Made by a program: the position numbers and the translations under genes. From contig NZ_CP051488.1 in NCBI RefSeq assembly GCF_014490785.1, forward strand, positions 1,488,001 through 1,552,000: a stretch of DNA of 64,000 bases. The letters are read 5' to 3'. The notes under the pieces are model-generated. The model was not told the DNA's origin. It saw nothing but the letters and a program-made list of their open reading frames with translations, and made no database searches. The stretch comes from Kosakonia sp. SMBL-WEM22 (GTDB lineage Bacteria; Pseudomonadota; Gammaproteobacteria; Enterobacterales; Enterobacteriaceae). Positions 25,750 through 34,562 of this stretch are shown here, piece after piece (the first letter of the stretch is position 1; each line of letters starts with the position of its first letter).

Positions 25750-27798
25750 TTAAACCAGACCGAACAGCGTGAGCAGCAGATCGATTGCTTTGATACCGAT
25801 AAACGGCACCAGCAGACCGCCCAGACCGTAAATCCACAGGTTGCGGCGCAGCATCGCCGAGGCGGTCAGCGGCTTGTAGCTCACGCCTTTAAGCGCTAGC
25901 GGGATGAGGAACACAATCACCAGCGCGTTAAAGATCACCGCACTTAAAATTGCCGAAGAGGGGGAGTGCAGCTGCATCACGTTCAGGGCGTTGAGCTGCG
26001 GATAGGTGGCGGCAAACGCCGCAGGGATAATGGCGAAATATTTCGCCACATCATTGGCAATACTAAAGGTGGTGAGCGAGCCGCGCGTCATCAGCATCTG
26101 TTTGCCGATATGCACCACTTCAATCAGCTTAGTCGGGTTCGAGTCGAGATCGACCATGTTCCCCGCCTCTTTTGCCGCCTGGGTACCGGAGTTCATTGCT
26201 ACCGCAACATCCGCCTGCGCCAGCGCTGGCGCATCGTTAGTGCCGTCGCCAGTCATCGCCACCAGCCGACCTTCAGCCTGGTATTGACGGATAAGCGCCA
26301 GCTTCGCTTCCGGCGTCGCTTCAGCGAGGAAGTCATCCACGCCCGCTTCGGCGGCAATCGCCGCGGCGGTTAAGCGGTTATCGCCGGTGATCATCACCGT
26401 TTTGATGCCCATCTTACGCAACTGGGCGAAACGCTCTTTTATGCCGCCTTTAACGATATCTTTCAGCGCAATAACGCCCAGCACGCTGGCCCCTTCCGCC
26501 ACTACCAGCGGCGTCGCGCCCTGGCGGGCGACATTTTCCACGATGGTCTCAACGTCCGCCGGGAAGGTGCCGCCATTGGCCTCGATATGGCGGCGAATCG
26601 CATCCACCGAGCCTTTACGGATCATGCGATCCTGCACATTAATCCCGCTCATGCGGGTTTGCGCGGTAAAAGGGACGAAGGTCGCTTGCAGGCTCTGCAT
26701 ATCGCGCTCGCGCAGGTTAAAGCGCTGCTTGGCGAGGATCACAATGCTGCGCCCTTCCGGGGTCTCATCGGCTAATGAAGAGAGCTGGGCAGCATCGGCC
26801 AGCGTCTTCTCATCGACGCCGCGCGCGGGCAAAAAGTCTGATGCCTGGCGGTTGCCGAGGGTGATGGTGCCGGTTTTATCCAGCAGCAGCACATCGACAT
26901 CACCCGCCGCCTCGACGGCGCGGCCGCTGGTGGCGATCACGTTCGCGCCGAGCATGCGGCTCATCCCGGCCACGCCTATTGCCGACAGCAGGCCGCCGAT
27001 AGTGGTTGGGATCAGGCAGACCAGCAGCGCAACCAGCACCGTGACGCTGACCGCCGTGCCGCCATAGACCGAGAAGGGCCACAGCGTGGCGGTCGCCAGC
27101 AGGAAGACAATGGTCAGCGCCACCAGCAGAATGGTCAGCGCGATCTCGTTAGGCGTTTTGCGGCGCTGGGCACCTTCAACCATGGCGATCATGCGATCGA
27201 GAAAGGTTTCGCCTGGGTTAACGCTGCACTGGATCACCAGCCAGTCAGAAAGAATGCGCGTGCCGCCGGTCACAGAGGCAAAGTCGCCGCCGGACTCGCG
27301 GATCACCGGCGCGGATTCACCGGTAATGGCGCTCTCATCCACCGACGCGCCGCCTTCGATCACCTCGCCGTCGCAGGGAATAATATCCCCCGCTTCAACC
27401 AGCACCACGTCGCCTTTGCGTAGCTCATCTGCCGGAACATGATCCATCGGTGCATCGTGCTGTGGTGCGCGCAGTTTGCGGGCAAAGACCGTCTTTTTCA
27501 CCCCTTTCAGGCTGTTGGCCTGCGCTTTACTGCGCCCCTCCGCCAGCGCTTCGGCGAAGTTGGCAAATAGCACCGTCACCCATAGCCAGAGGCTGATCGC
27601 GCCGGTAAACCACGCGTTACCGACCAGATGGCCGGTTGCCATGGCGATCGCCAGCAGGGTAGTCAGCAAGCTGCCGATCCAGACGATAAACATCACCGGG
27701 TTTCGCCACTGCACCTGCGGGCTTAATTTAGTGAACGAACCCATCAGCGCCTGGCGAACAAGGTTCGCGTCAAACAGGGCCAGTTGTTTGCGACTCAT
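25750..27798 (-). CDS. kdpB: KdpB, catalytic P-type ATPase subunit
   Basis: The 682-aa ATP-hydrolysing subunit. The phosphorylated Asp is in LLLDKTGTIT near residue 307; the actuator motif is SAITGESAPV; the hinge motif is TGDGTNDAPA near 518; seven membrane helices surround these. The start MSRKQLALF at 27798 matches E. coli; an in-frame ATG eight codons upstream lies closer to kdpA and is less likely. The serine in the actuator TGES loop that KdpD-independent inhibition phosphorylates in E. coli (Ser162) appears conserved. Confidence 0.97.
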   Translation of the reverse strand: MSRKQLALFDANLVRQALMGSFTKLSPQVQWRNPVMFIVWIGSLLTTLLAIAMATGHLVGNAWFTGAISLWLWVTVLFANFAEALAEGRSKAQANSLKGVKKTVFARKLRAPQHDAPMDHVPADELRKGDVVLVEAGDIIPCDGEVIEGGASVDESAITGESAPVIRESGGDFASVTGGTRILSDWLVIQCSVNPGETFLDRMIAMVEGAQRRKTPNEIALTILLVALTIVFLLATATLWPFSVYGGTAVSVTVLVALLVCLIPTTIGGLLSAIGVAGMSRMLGANVIATSGRAVEAAGDVDVLLLDKTGTITLGNRQASDFLPARGVDEKTLADAAQLSSLADETPEGRSIVILAKQRFNLRERDMQSLQATFVPFTAQTRMSGINVQDRMIRKGSVDAIRRHIEANGGTFPADVETIVENVARQGATPLVVAEGASVLGVIALKDIVKGGIKERFAQLRKMGIKTVMITGDNRLTAAAIAAEAGVDDFLAEATPEAKLALIRQYQAEGRLVAMTGDGTNDAPALAQADVAVAMNSGTQAAKEAGNMVDLDSNPTKLIEVVHIGKQMLMTRGSLTTFSIANDVAKYFAIIPAAFAATYPQLNALNVMQLHSPSSAILSAVIFNALVIVFLIPLALKGVSYKPLTASAMLRRNLWIYGLGGLLVPFIGIKAIDLLLTLFGLV

Positions 27799-27818
27799 AA
27801 TAGTGGTCTCCGCCAGAC

Positions 27819-29495
27819 TCAAAACTGAAGGTATTCCGCCACCGGGCCAAGGGCCAGGGCAGGAATAAAGGTCAATGCGCCAACCAGCAGCACGGTGCCG
27901 ATCAGAAGGCCGATAAAGAGCGGGCCGTGGGTCGGCAGGGTGCCGGAGCTGGTGGGCTGAATTTTTTTGCTCACCAGCGAGCCAGCGATCGCCAGCACCG
28001 GCACAATCACGCCGAAGCGGCCGACAAACATGCAGAAGGCGAGCAGACAGTTCCAGAAAGGCGTGTTGGCGCTTAGGCCACCAAAGGCGCTGCCGTTGTT
28101 GTTGGCGGCGGAGGAGACGGCGTACAACACTTCACTGAAGCCATGAATGCCGGGGTTGAACATGCCGCTGCGCCCGGCGTCGGTCATGATCGCCAGCGCC
28201 GTGCCGATCAGCACCAGCGCCGGGGTGACAAGGATTGCCAGCGCGGTCATTTTCATTTCGCGGACATCAATTTTTTTACCAAGGAACTCCGGCGTGCGGC
28301 CAATCATCAACCCGGCGATAAACACCGCCAGCAGGACAAACAGCAGCATGCCGTAGAGGCCTGAGCCGACGCCGCCAAACACCACTTCACCAATCTGCAT
28401 TAACCACATCGGGATCATGCCGCCCAGTGCGGTAAAGGAGTCGTGCATGGCGTTGACCGCACCGCAGGAGGCGGCGGTGGTGACTACGGCGTAGAGGCTG
28501 CTGGCGAGGATGCCGAAGCGGCTCTCTTTACCTTCCATGTTGATGGTGCTGTCGCCGCCGAGCGCCAGGAAGTGCGGGTTACCTAGCCACTCGGCCCGCA
28601 TCACAATCGCCACGCAGACGACAAAGATTATCGACATCGCCCATAGCAACATCTGCCCCTGACGGCGATCGCTTACCGCTTCACCAAAGGCGAAACAGAG
28701 CGCAGCAGGGATCAGGAAGATCGCCAGCATCTGCACAAAGTTGGTCAGTGCGGTAGGGTTTTCAAACGGATGGGATGAGTTGGCGTTAAAGAAGCCGCCG
28801 CCGTTGGTGCCAAGCATCTTAATCGCTTCCTGCGAGGCGACCGGACCCATCGGCATCAGGTGTTGAACCCCTTCAAGGGAGGTGTAGGGCTGGTAGGGGA
28901 GCAGGTTTTGCAGCGTCCCTTGCTGGATAAAAAAGAGGGCGATCAGCAGCGCCAGCGGCAGCAGCACCCAGAGCGTAATGCGCGTCAGATCGACCCACGC
29001 GTTGCCCAGCGTCTCCATGCTACGGCGGGCGAAGGCGCGGATCAGTGCAAACACCACCGCGATGCCGGTGGCAGCAGAGAGGAAGTTCTGCACCGTCAGG
29101 CCGACCATCTGGCTGAAGTAACTCAGTGTGCTTTCACCAGCGTAGGATTGCCAGTTGGTATTGGTGACAAAGCTGACGGCGGTGTTAAGCGCCAGGTGCC
29201 AGGAGAGGCCAGGCAGGTTCTGCGGGTTCAGCGGCAGAATGCCTTGCAGCAGTAGCAGGGCAAACAGCAGGGCGAGGCCCAACAGGTTAAGCCCCAGGAT
29301 CGCCAGCAGATAGTGCCGCCAGTTCATTTCACGGGTGTCGATGCCTAACCCGCGCCAGAGCAGGTTTTCCATAGCACACACGCCCGGCAAGGGCTGCCCG
29401 GCAATCAGCTTCGCCAGTAGCGAGCCAAGCGGGCGCGCCAGCAGGAACAGTACCAGCAGAAAGCCGGCAACCAGAAGAAACGCTTGAGCGGCCAT
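27819..29495 (-). CDS. kdpA: KdpA, potassium-selective channel subunit
   Basis: The 558-aa membrane subunit that binds and conducts potassium. It has about ten membrane helices and four selectivity-filter-like loops; TNTNWQSYAGE, GTNGGGFFNANSSHP, TTAASCGAVNAMHDS and SSAANNNGSAF are all present. The start MAAQAFLLVAG is chosen by homology; a longer frame from 29591 would swallow kdpF, which is read in another frame. The stop of kdpF overlaps this start codon (TAATG). Confidence 0.96.
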   Translation of the reverse strand: MAAQAFLLVAGFLLVLFLLARPLGSLLAKLIAGQPLPGVCAMENLLWRGLGIDTREMNWRHYLLAILGLNLLGLALLFALLLLQGILPLNPQNLPGLSWHLALNTAVSFVTNTNWQSYAGESTLSYFSQMVGLTVQNFLSAATGIAVVFALIRAFARRSMETLGNAWVDLTRITLWVLLPLALLIALFFIQQGTLQNLLPYQPYTSLEGVQHLMPMGPVASQEAIKMLGTNGGGFFNANSSHPFENPTALTNFVQMLAIFLIPAALCFAFGEAVSDRRQGQMLLWAMSIIFVVCVAIVMRAEWLGNPHFLALGGDSTINMEGKESRFGILASSLYAVVTTAASCGAVNAMHDSFTALGGMIPMWLMQIGEVVFGGVGSGLYGMLLFVLLAVFIAGLMIGRTPEFLGKKIDVREMKMTALAILVTPALVLIGTALAIMTDAGRSGMFNPGIHGFSEVLYAVSSAANNNGSAFGGLSANTPFWNCLLAFCMFVGRFGVIVPVLAIAGSLVSKKIQPTSSGTLPTHGPLFIGLLIGTVLLVGALTFIPALALGPVAEYLQF

Positions 29496-29584
29496 TAAAA
29501 TGCCTCCGCGTTTATCAGGGCGTAAATCAGGTAGCCCAATAACAGGAAAACCAGCACGATGCCGATTAGCACGCCTGCACTCAC
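29495..29584 (-). CDS. kdpF: KdpF, 29-aa stabilising peptide
   Basis: A GTG-started 29-codon frame reads MSAGVLIGIVLVFLLLGYL...INAEAF, a single membrane helix differing from E. coli KdpF at only a few residues. GGAGGTGAAC is its ribosome site. Its TAA shares a base with the kdpA ATG. It is the first gene of kdpFABCDE. Confidence 0.93.
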   Translation of the reverse strand: MSAGVLIGIVLVFLLLGYLIYALINAEAF

Positions 29585-29667
29585 AGTTCACCTCCGGGGT
29601 GATTTAAGGATGTACAGAGAGGCTAATTTTTCAGGCGCAAAGATTTCGCAAAAATCGGCGGTCAGGG

Positions 29668-29686
29668 TGTAAAAAAAGTATAAAAA
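29668..29686 (-). promoter_or_regulatory. KdpE binding site of the kdpFABC promoter
   Basis: The minus strand reads TTTTTATACTTTTTTTACA about 85 bp before kdpF. This T-rich tandem is, as far as I remember, the same as the E. coli KdpE site. Confidence 0.75.
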
Positions 29687-29715
29687 TGATGAACAAATAA
29701 GCAGTTTTTGCCGTT

Positions 29716-29748
29716 GTAGGCCTGATAAGCGCAGCGCCATCCGGCAAT
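29716..29748. repeat. Single REP unit upstream of kdpF
   Basis: GTAGGCCTGATAAGCGCAGC...CATCCGGCA is one REP/PU palindrome. Confidence 0.75.
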
Positions 29749-29755
29749 GGGTTTA

Positions 29756-30080
29756 CCACGGTGGAATGGTTCCGTTCACCAGGCGTGCGGAGGAATATTT
29801 TTCTCACCGGTGCGGTGAACGGGATAAGGGGAGCGGCCGCGCTCCCCTTATCAATCCCCGCGGCCCCGCGAGGAAATCGGTGCTGCGCACTGCGCTCACC
29901 TCCCGCGTGCCTGACTGCGGCCGGCTCGACTCGACTTACTCGTTCCATTCTGGAACGAGTCCCTGTCTCGGTTCGCCTCTGTCCGCCATCCATGGCGTCC
30001 AGACCTTGTCATTCACGCTCCGGTTCGCCGATTTCAGCGGGGTCAACACCACCGCTGTAAGATGGACGCCCAATGAAAAA
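29756..30080. other. Palindrome-rich non-coding block behind kdp
   Basis: This stretch of about 325 bp lies between REP elements and contains no gene I trust. It has a 13-bp perfect hairpin at 29823-29852 (GATAAGGGGAGCG, loop GCCG), a 9-bp one at 29939-29959 (CTCGTTCCA, loop TTC), and TCACCG/CGGTGA at 29809-29823. The base composition is more G+C rich than the flanks from 30240 on. Open frames exist on both strands but none has a ribosome site or known domains. It may be a non-autonomous repeated or decayed mobile element. Confidence 0.4.
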
Positions 30081-30089
30081 CAGTCGCTG

Positions 30090-30195
30090 CTGGAACCGCG
30101 TAGGCCGGATAAGGCGAAGCCGCCATCCGGCAATCGGTGCCGCGATAATAATGCCGGATGGCGCGTACCGCTTATCCGGCCTACGCGGTTCCAGC
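30090..30195. repeat. 106-bp inverted pair of REP units (BIME)
   Basis: GCTGGAACCGCGTAGGCCGG at the left is matched by its exact complement at the right, and both continue through REP cores (ATCCGGCA...TGCCGGAT). The whole can fold into one long stem. Confidence 0.85.
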
Positions 30196-30459
30196 TTCTC
30201 CGTTTCGAAAATGCAACATTTAAAACCATGCTTTAACCAATGGTTATTATTAATTTAACCGTTTTGTAACTTATTTACGGATTGCGTATAAATAAACGCG
30301 AATCAGGTAAAAATAGTGGTCGGATGAGTAGTAAAATTACAAACAAACCGGTATTATTTTGAGCAGATTTCAGTCTCGCAGCGTTTTTTCGTTATTCACT
30401 TACCGCTGCGGTAACTTTTTTCCGGTGAACGATACCGGCCTGACAAAGGGGAGAGTTTT
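30196..30459. other. A/T-rich leader region of ybfA
   Basis: No gene is visible. The region is A/T rich, presumably carrying the ybfA promoter. CACTTACCGCTGCGGTAACTT near 30398-30418 contains a short dyad (TTACCGC/GCGGTAA). Confidence 0.4.
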
Positions 30460-30666
30460 ATGAATACATATAAAATGTTTCCAGCGCACATTGTGCTGAT
30501 GCGTCGTGCTTTCGCCGTTGCGGCGGGTCTGCTGGCACTGCCGGTAATGTTGTTCTGGAAGGATCGCGCACGGTTCTACAGCTATCTGCACCGCGTCTGG
30601 GCGAAAACCAGCGAAAAACCGGTATGGATGGATCAAGCCGAAAAAGCAACCTGCGACTTTTATTAA
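30460..30666 (+). CDS. ybfA: YbfA, 68-aa DUF2517 protein
   Basis: A 68-aa protein; its last 45 residues (LLALPVMLFWKDRARFYSYL..., ending EKATCDFY) match E. coli YbfA closely, while the first 15 differ. One hydrophobic segment (about 18-33) may lie in the membrane. Function is unknown. GGGGAGAG precedes the ATG. A terminator follows. Confidence 0.92.
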   Translation: MNTYKMFPAHIVLMRRAFAVAAGLLALPVMLFWKDRARFYSYLHRVWAKTSEKPVWMDQAEKATCDFY

Positions 30667-30693
30667 TCGGGCTACACACAGCAACCCGATCGC

Positions 30694-30721
30694 GCCACCG
30701 CACTTGCGGTGGCTTTTTTTT
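30694..30721 (+). terminator. Terminator downstream of ybfA
   Basis: GCCACCGC-ACTT-GCGGTGGC with eight T. Confidence 0.85.
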
Positions 30722-30768
30722 ACCTGCGGCCTTTGACTACAATGATTATGTCTAATCAAGGAGTCGCT

Positions 30769-31722
30769 ATGAGTGAGAAAATCCCTGTCGGCATCAGTGC
30801 CTGTTTGTTAGGGGAACAAGTCCGTTTTGACGGCGGCCATAAGCGGCTTGCCTTCGCAGTTGAAGAGCTATCACCGTGGATGCGTTTTGAGCCGGTCTGC
30901 CCGGAGATGGCCATTGGCCTGCCGGTACCACGTCCGGCGCTGCGGTTGGTGAAAGAGGAGAGCGGTGTTTCGCTGCGCTTTAGCGACAAACGGGAAGGTG
31001 ATTTAACCGAGCAGATGGCGCACTTCTCCCGTGAGCGCGTCAGCCGTCTCGACCATTTGTGCGGCTACATCGTCTGCGCCAAATCCCCCTCATGCGGCAT
31101 GGAACGGGTGCGCGTCTACGATGCGGATGGCAAAAACAACCGCAAAGCCGGGCGTGGCATCTTTACCGACATTCTAATGGAGACCCATCCGTGGCTGCCG
31201 GTGGAAGAGGATGGTCGCCTGCACGATCCCCATATCCGCGAGAACTTTGTTGAACGTATCTACGCCCTGCATGAACTTAACAGCGTGCGCGAGCGCGGCC
31301 TGACGCGCGGGGAGCTGATCGCCTACCACAGCCGCTACAAGCTACTGCTGCTGGCACACTCCCAGCCGAAGTACCGCGAACTCGGGCGTTTCGTCGCCGC
31401 CATCCATGAGTGGGCCTCTCTCGACGAGTGGTTTGTGGAGTATCGCCAGCGTTTGATGGATCTGCTCTCACACCAGGCTACTCGCCGCAATCACACCAAC
31501 GTGCTGATGCATGTGCAGGGCTACTTCCGCAAGCAGCTCAATGCCCGCCAGCGCGAGGAGCTGTCGAAGCTTATCGACAGCTACCGGCAGGGCATTCAGC
31601 CGCTGCTGGCACCTGTTACCTTACTGAAACACTATATGGCTGAGTTCCCGGACGCTTATCTCTCCGGACAGCGCTATTTTGATCCCTGGCCGGAAGCGCT
31701 GCGCTTACGTTACGGACATTAG
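30769..31722 (+). CDS. ybgA: YbgA-family protein, DUF523 plus DUF1722
   Basis: A 317-aa two-domain protein. The N-terminal DUF523 domain (1-150) has conserved cysteines at 12 (ISACLLGEQVRFDG), 44 (VCPEMAIGLP) and 109 (KSPSCG). In the DUF523 member TudS three such cysteines hold a [4Fe-4S] cluster for thiouracil desulfuration, so an iron-sulfur cluster is likely by inference. The C-terminal DUF1722 domain (about 190-305) is what E. coli YbgA (169 aa, as I recall) consists of. AAGGAG sits 7 nt before ATG 30769. phrB follows after 7 nt; the pair is often linked, which hints at a role with DNA or nucleobase damage. Confidence 0.88.
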   Translation: MSEKIPVGISACLLGEQVRFDGGHKRLAFAVEELSPWMRFEPVCPEMAIGLPVPRPALRLVKEESGVSLRFSDKREGDLTEQMAHFSRERVSRLDHLCGYIVCAKSPSCGMERVRVYDADGKNNRKAGRGIFTDILMETHPWLPVEEDGRLHDPHIRENFVERIYALHELNSVRERGLTRGELIAYHSRYKLLLLAHSQPKYRELGRFVAAIHEWASLDEWFVEYRQRLMDLLSHQATRRNHTNVLMHVQGYFRKQLNARQREELSKLIDSYRQGIQPLLAPVTLLKHYMAEFPDAYLSGQRYFDPWPEALRLRYGH

Positions 31723-31729
31723 GAGCATT

Positions 31730-33142
31730 ATGACCACCCATCTGGTCTGGTTTCGCACGGATTTGCGCGTGCATGATAACCTCGCGCTGGCGGCGGCCTG
31801 CCGTAGCGCGAAGGCAACAGTAAAAGCCCTCTTTATCGCCACGCCGAAGCAGTGGCAGCAGCACCTGATGGCGCCGCGCCAGGCTGCACTGATTGAGGCC
31901 CATCTTAATGCACTTCAGCAGTCACTCGCCGAGCGCGGCATTGAGCTTATCTACCGCGAAGTGGATGACTTTGCCGCCAGCGTGCAGGCAATCGCTGAGG
32001 TCTGCCAGCAGGAGCAGGTGAGCCACCTTTTTTATAACTATCAGTACGAGCTCAATGAGCGCCAGCGCGATGCGGCGGTGGAGAAAGCGATCCCCGACGT
32101 CGCCTGCCAGGGGTTTGATGACAGCGTGATGCTGGCACCGGGCAGCGTGATGACCGGCAATCGCGAGATGTTTAAAGTCTTCACCCCCTTTAAAAATGCC
32201 TTTTTGCGCCGTCTGAAAGAGGATCTGCCCGAGTGCGTCGCTGCGCCGCAGCCGCGCGAGGGCGGGGCGCTGAAGGTGGAACCGCTGTCGCTCAACTACC
32301 TGCAACAGCCCTTTGACGAAAAGCTTTTCCCGCCTGATGAGAAGCAGGCCATTGCCCGCCTGCGCCACTTCTGCCAGCACCAGGTGGCAGAGTATGAGCA
32401 GCAGCGTGATTTCCCCTCTATTGAGGGTACTAGCCGTCTCTCCGCCAGCCTCGCCATCGGCGCGCTCTCTCCGCGCCAGTGTCTGCACCGCTTGCTCGCT
32501 GAACAGCCAGATGTGCTGGAGGGTGGGCCGGGCGCGGTATGGCTGAGCGAGTTAATCTGGCGTGAATTTTATCGCCATCTCATCACCTACCATCCGGCGT
32601 TGTGCAAGCATCGCCCATTTATTGCATGGACGGAGAAGGTGCAGTGGCAGGATAACCCGCAGCATCTGGAAGCGTGGAAAAAGGGGATGACCGGTTATCC
32701 GATTGTCGATGCGGCGATGCGCCAGATGAATGAGACCGGTTGGATGCATAATCGTCTGCGTATGATTACCGCCAGCTTCCTGATCAAAGACCTGCTTGTC
32801 GACTGGCGGGTGGGAGAGCGCTATTTTATGGCGCAACTGGTGGATGGCGATTACGCGGCGAACAACGGCGGCTGGCAGTGGGCGGCCTCAACCGGCACCG
32901 ATGCCGCGCCCTACTTCCGTATCTTCAACCCGACCACCCAGGGGGAGCGCTTCGATGCAGAGGGCGAGTTTATCCGCCGCTGGCTGCCGGAGCTAAAAAC
33001 CGTACCGCCAAAGGCGATTCATCAACCCTGGGTCTGGGCAGATAAGCAGGGCGTTAAGCTCGATTATCCGCGCCCAATTGTCGATCATAAACAGGCGCGA
33101 AGCGCCACGCTGGCGGCCTATGAAGCCGCGCGAAAAGGGTAA
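31730..33142 (+). CDS. phrB: Deoxyribodipyrimidine photolyase (CPD photolyase)
   Basis: PhrB uses light, FADH- and an MTHF antenna to split cyclobutane pyrimidine dimers. The 470-aa product has the N-terminal alpha/beta antenna domain (1-130, HLVWFRTDLRVHDNLAL), then the FAD domain with EGTSRLSASLAIGALSPR, WLSELIWREFYRHL, WMHNRLRMITASFL, and DGDYAANNGGWQWAASTGTDA. The Trp triad motifs are in place. Start MTTHLVWF has AGGAGC in front. Length is two residues shorter than E. coli. Confidence 0.97.
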   Translation: MTTHLVWFRTDLRVHDNLALAAACRSAKATVKALFIATPKQWQQHLMAPRQAALIEAHLNALQQSLAERGIELIYREVDDFAASVQAIAEVCQQEQVSHLFYNYQYELNERQRDAAVEKAIPDVACQGFDDSVMLAPGSVMTGNREMFKVFTPFKNAFLRRLKEDLPECVAAPQPREGGALKVEPLSLNYLQQPFDEKLFPPDEKQAIARLRHFCQHQVAEYEQQRDFPSIEGTSRLSASLAIGALSPRQCLHRLLAEQPDVLEGGPGAVWLSELIWREFYRHLITYHPALCKHRPFIAWTEKVQWQDNPQHLEAWKKGMTGYPIVDAAMRQMNETGWMHNRLRMITASFLIKDLLVDWRVGERYFMAQLVDGDYAANNGGWQWAASTGTDAAPYFRIFNPTTQGERFDAEGEFIRRWLPELKTVPPKAIHQPWVWADKQGVKLDYPRPIVDHKQARSATLAAYEAARKG

Positions 33143-33150
33143 GAGTGAGC

Positions 33151-33894
33151 ATGAAAAATAGCGAACTGGAAAAATTGATTAACGAAAAACTCAACAGTAC
33201 GGCGTTCAGCGATTATGGCCCGAACGGCCTGCAGGTTGAGGGGCGAGACGAGGTACGCAAGATCGTCACCGGCGTTACCGCAAGCCAGGCGCTGCTGGAT
33301 GAAGCCGTGCGCCTTGAAGCTGATGCGGTGATCGTGCATCACGGTTACTTCTGGAAAAACGAAGCGCCGGTTATTCGTGGCATGAAGCGCAACCGCCTGA
33401 AAACCCTGTTGGCGAACGATATCAACCTCTACGGCTGGCATCTGCCGCTCGACGCTCACCCGGAGCTGGGGAATAACGTGCAGCTTGCTGCACTGCTCGG
33501 CATCACGGTGCAGGGGGAGATTGAACCGCTGGTGCCGTGGGGCGAGCTGTCGATGCCGGTTCCCGGCCTCGAGCTGGCATCGTGGATTGAAGCACGTCTT
33601 GGGCGTAAACCGCTGTGGTGTGGTGATACCGGGCCTGCCACCATCAAGCGCGTGGCGTGGTGCACCGGCGGCGGTCAGGGCTTTATTGATAAAGCCGCGG
33701 CCTTCGGTGTCGATGCCTTTATCACCGGCGAAGTATCTGAGCAGACTATTCACTCCGCGCGCGAGCAGGGGCTGCACTTCTTCGCTGCCGGGCACCACGC
33801 CACCGAGCGCGGTGGCATTCGCGCCCTCGGCGAGTGGCTGACCGCCAATACCGATCTGGATGTGACCTTTATCGATATCCCTAACCCGGCGTAA
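33151..33894 (+). CDS. ybgI: YbgI, NIF3/DUF34 dinuclear-metal protein
   Basis: A 247-aa member of the NIF3 family, a toroidal hexamer with two metals in each subunit in E. coli. Metal-ligand motifs are VIVHHGYFW (about 62-70), LDAHPELGNN (near 100) and AGHHATERGG (near 215). The exact function is unsettled. The ATG at 33151 gives the E. coli length; a GTG two codons earlier is in frame. dtpD, which lies between phrB and ybgI in E. coli, is absent. Confidence 0.94.
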   Translation: MKNSELEKLINEKLNSTAFSDYGPNGLQVEGRDEVRKIVTGVTASQALLDEAVRLEADAVIVHHGYFWKNEAPVIRGMKRNRLKTLLANDINLYGWHLPLDAHPELGNNVQLAALLGITVQGEIEPLVPWGELSMPVPGLELASWIEARLGRKPLWCGDTGPATIKRVAWCTGGGQGFIDKAAAFGVDAFITGEVSEQTIHSAREQGLHFFAAGHHATERGGIRALGEWLTANTDLDVTFIDIPNPA

Positions 33895-33905
33895 GGAGCA
33901 GGCAA

Positions 33906-34562
33906 GTGCAGCGAGCGCGTTGTTATCTGTTAGGCGAAACCGCCGTCGTGCTGGAGCTGGAGCCGCCGGTGCAGCTGGCGACGCAAAAGCGTATCTGGCG
34001 GCTGACGCAGCGGCTGGCGACGTTCCCGGAGGTGGTAGAAGCGATCCCGGGGATGAATAACGTCACCGTTGTGCTGCGCGATCCGACCACCCTGGCGCTG
34101 GATGCGATTGAGCATCTGCAACGCTGGTGGGAAGAGAGCGAGGCGCTGGAGCCAGAGTCACGGGCCATTGAGATCCCGGTGCTCTATGGCGGCGAGGCGG
34201 GGCCCGATCTGGGACGGGTTGCCGACCACTGCGGCATGAGCGAAAAGCAGGTCGTTGAGCTGCACGCCTCTATCGAATACCGGGTGTGGTTTATCGGTTT
34301 TCAGCCCGGTTTCCCCTATCTCGGCGGCATGCCGGAGGCGCTCACGACGCCACGTCGGGCGGAGCCGCGCATTAGCGTGCCTGCCGGATCGGTCGGCATT
34401 GGGGGCTCGCAAACGGGAATTTACCCGCTGGAGAGCCCCGGTGGCTGGAACCTGATTGGGCGCACCGATCTGGCGCTGTTTAACTCGCGCTTAGCGGAGC
34501 CGTCGCTGCTGCGGCCGGGCGATACGCTGCGCTTTATCCCGCGCAAGGAGGGCGTATGTTAA
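33906..34562 (+). CDS. pxpB: 5-oxoprolinase subunit B
   Basis: A 218-aa subunit of the ATP-dependent PxpABC 5-oxoprolinase, which opens pyroglutamate to glutamate. Motifs: VEAIPGMNNVTV, VWFIGFQPGFPYLGG, TPRRAEPR and PAGSVGIGG. The start is GTG after AAGGAGCAGGCAA. Its end overlaps pxpC by 7 nt. Confidence 0.95.
   Translation: MQRARCYLLGETAVVLELEPPVQLATQKRIWRLTQRLATFPEVVEAIPGMNNVTVVLRDPTTLALDAIEHLQRWWEESEALEPESRAIEIPVLYGGEAGPDLGRVADHCGMSEKQVVELHASIEYRVWFIGFQPGFPYLGGMPEALTTPRRAEPRISVPAGSVGIGGSQTGIYPLESPGGWNLIGRTDLALFNSRLAEPSLLRPGDTLRFIPRKEGVC

Noticed and set aside
29495..29591. N-terminal extension of KdpA by 32 residues from a GTG at 29591
   Set aside because: That stretch encodes KdpF in another frame with its own start and ribosome site, and homologues of KdpA start at MAAQ.
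29766..30236. Open frame of 156 codons on the plus strand and 97 on the minus strand behind kdp
   Set aside because: No Shine-Dalgarno, no recognisable domain, and both run into REP sequences. Treated as non-coding palindrome block.
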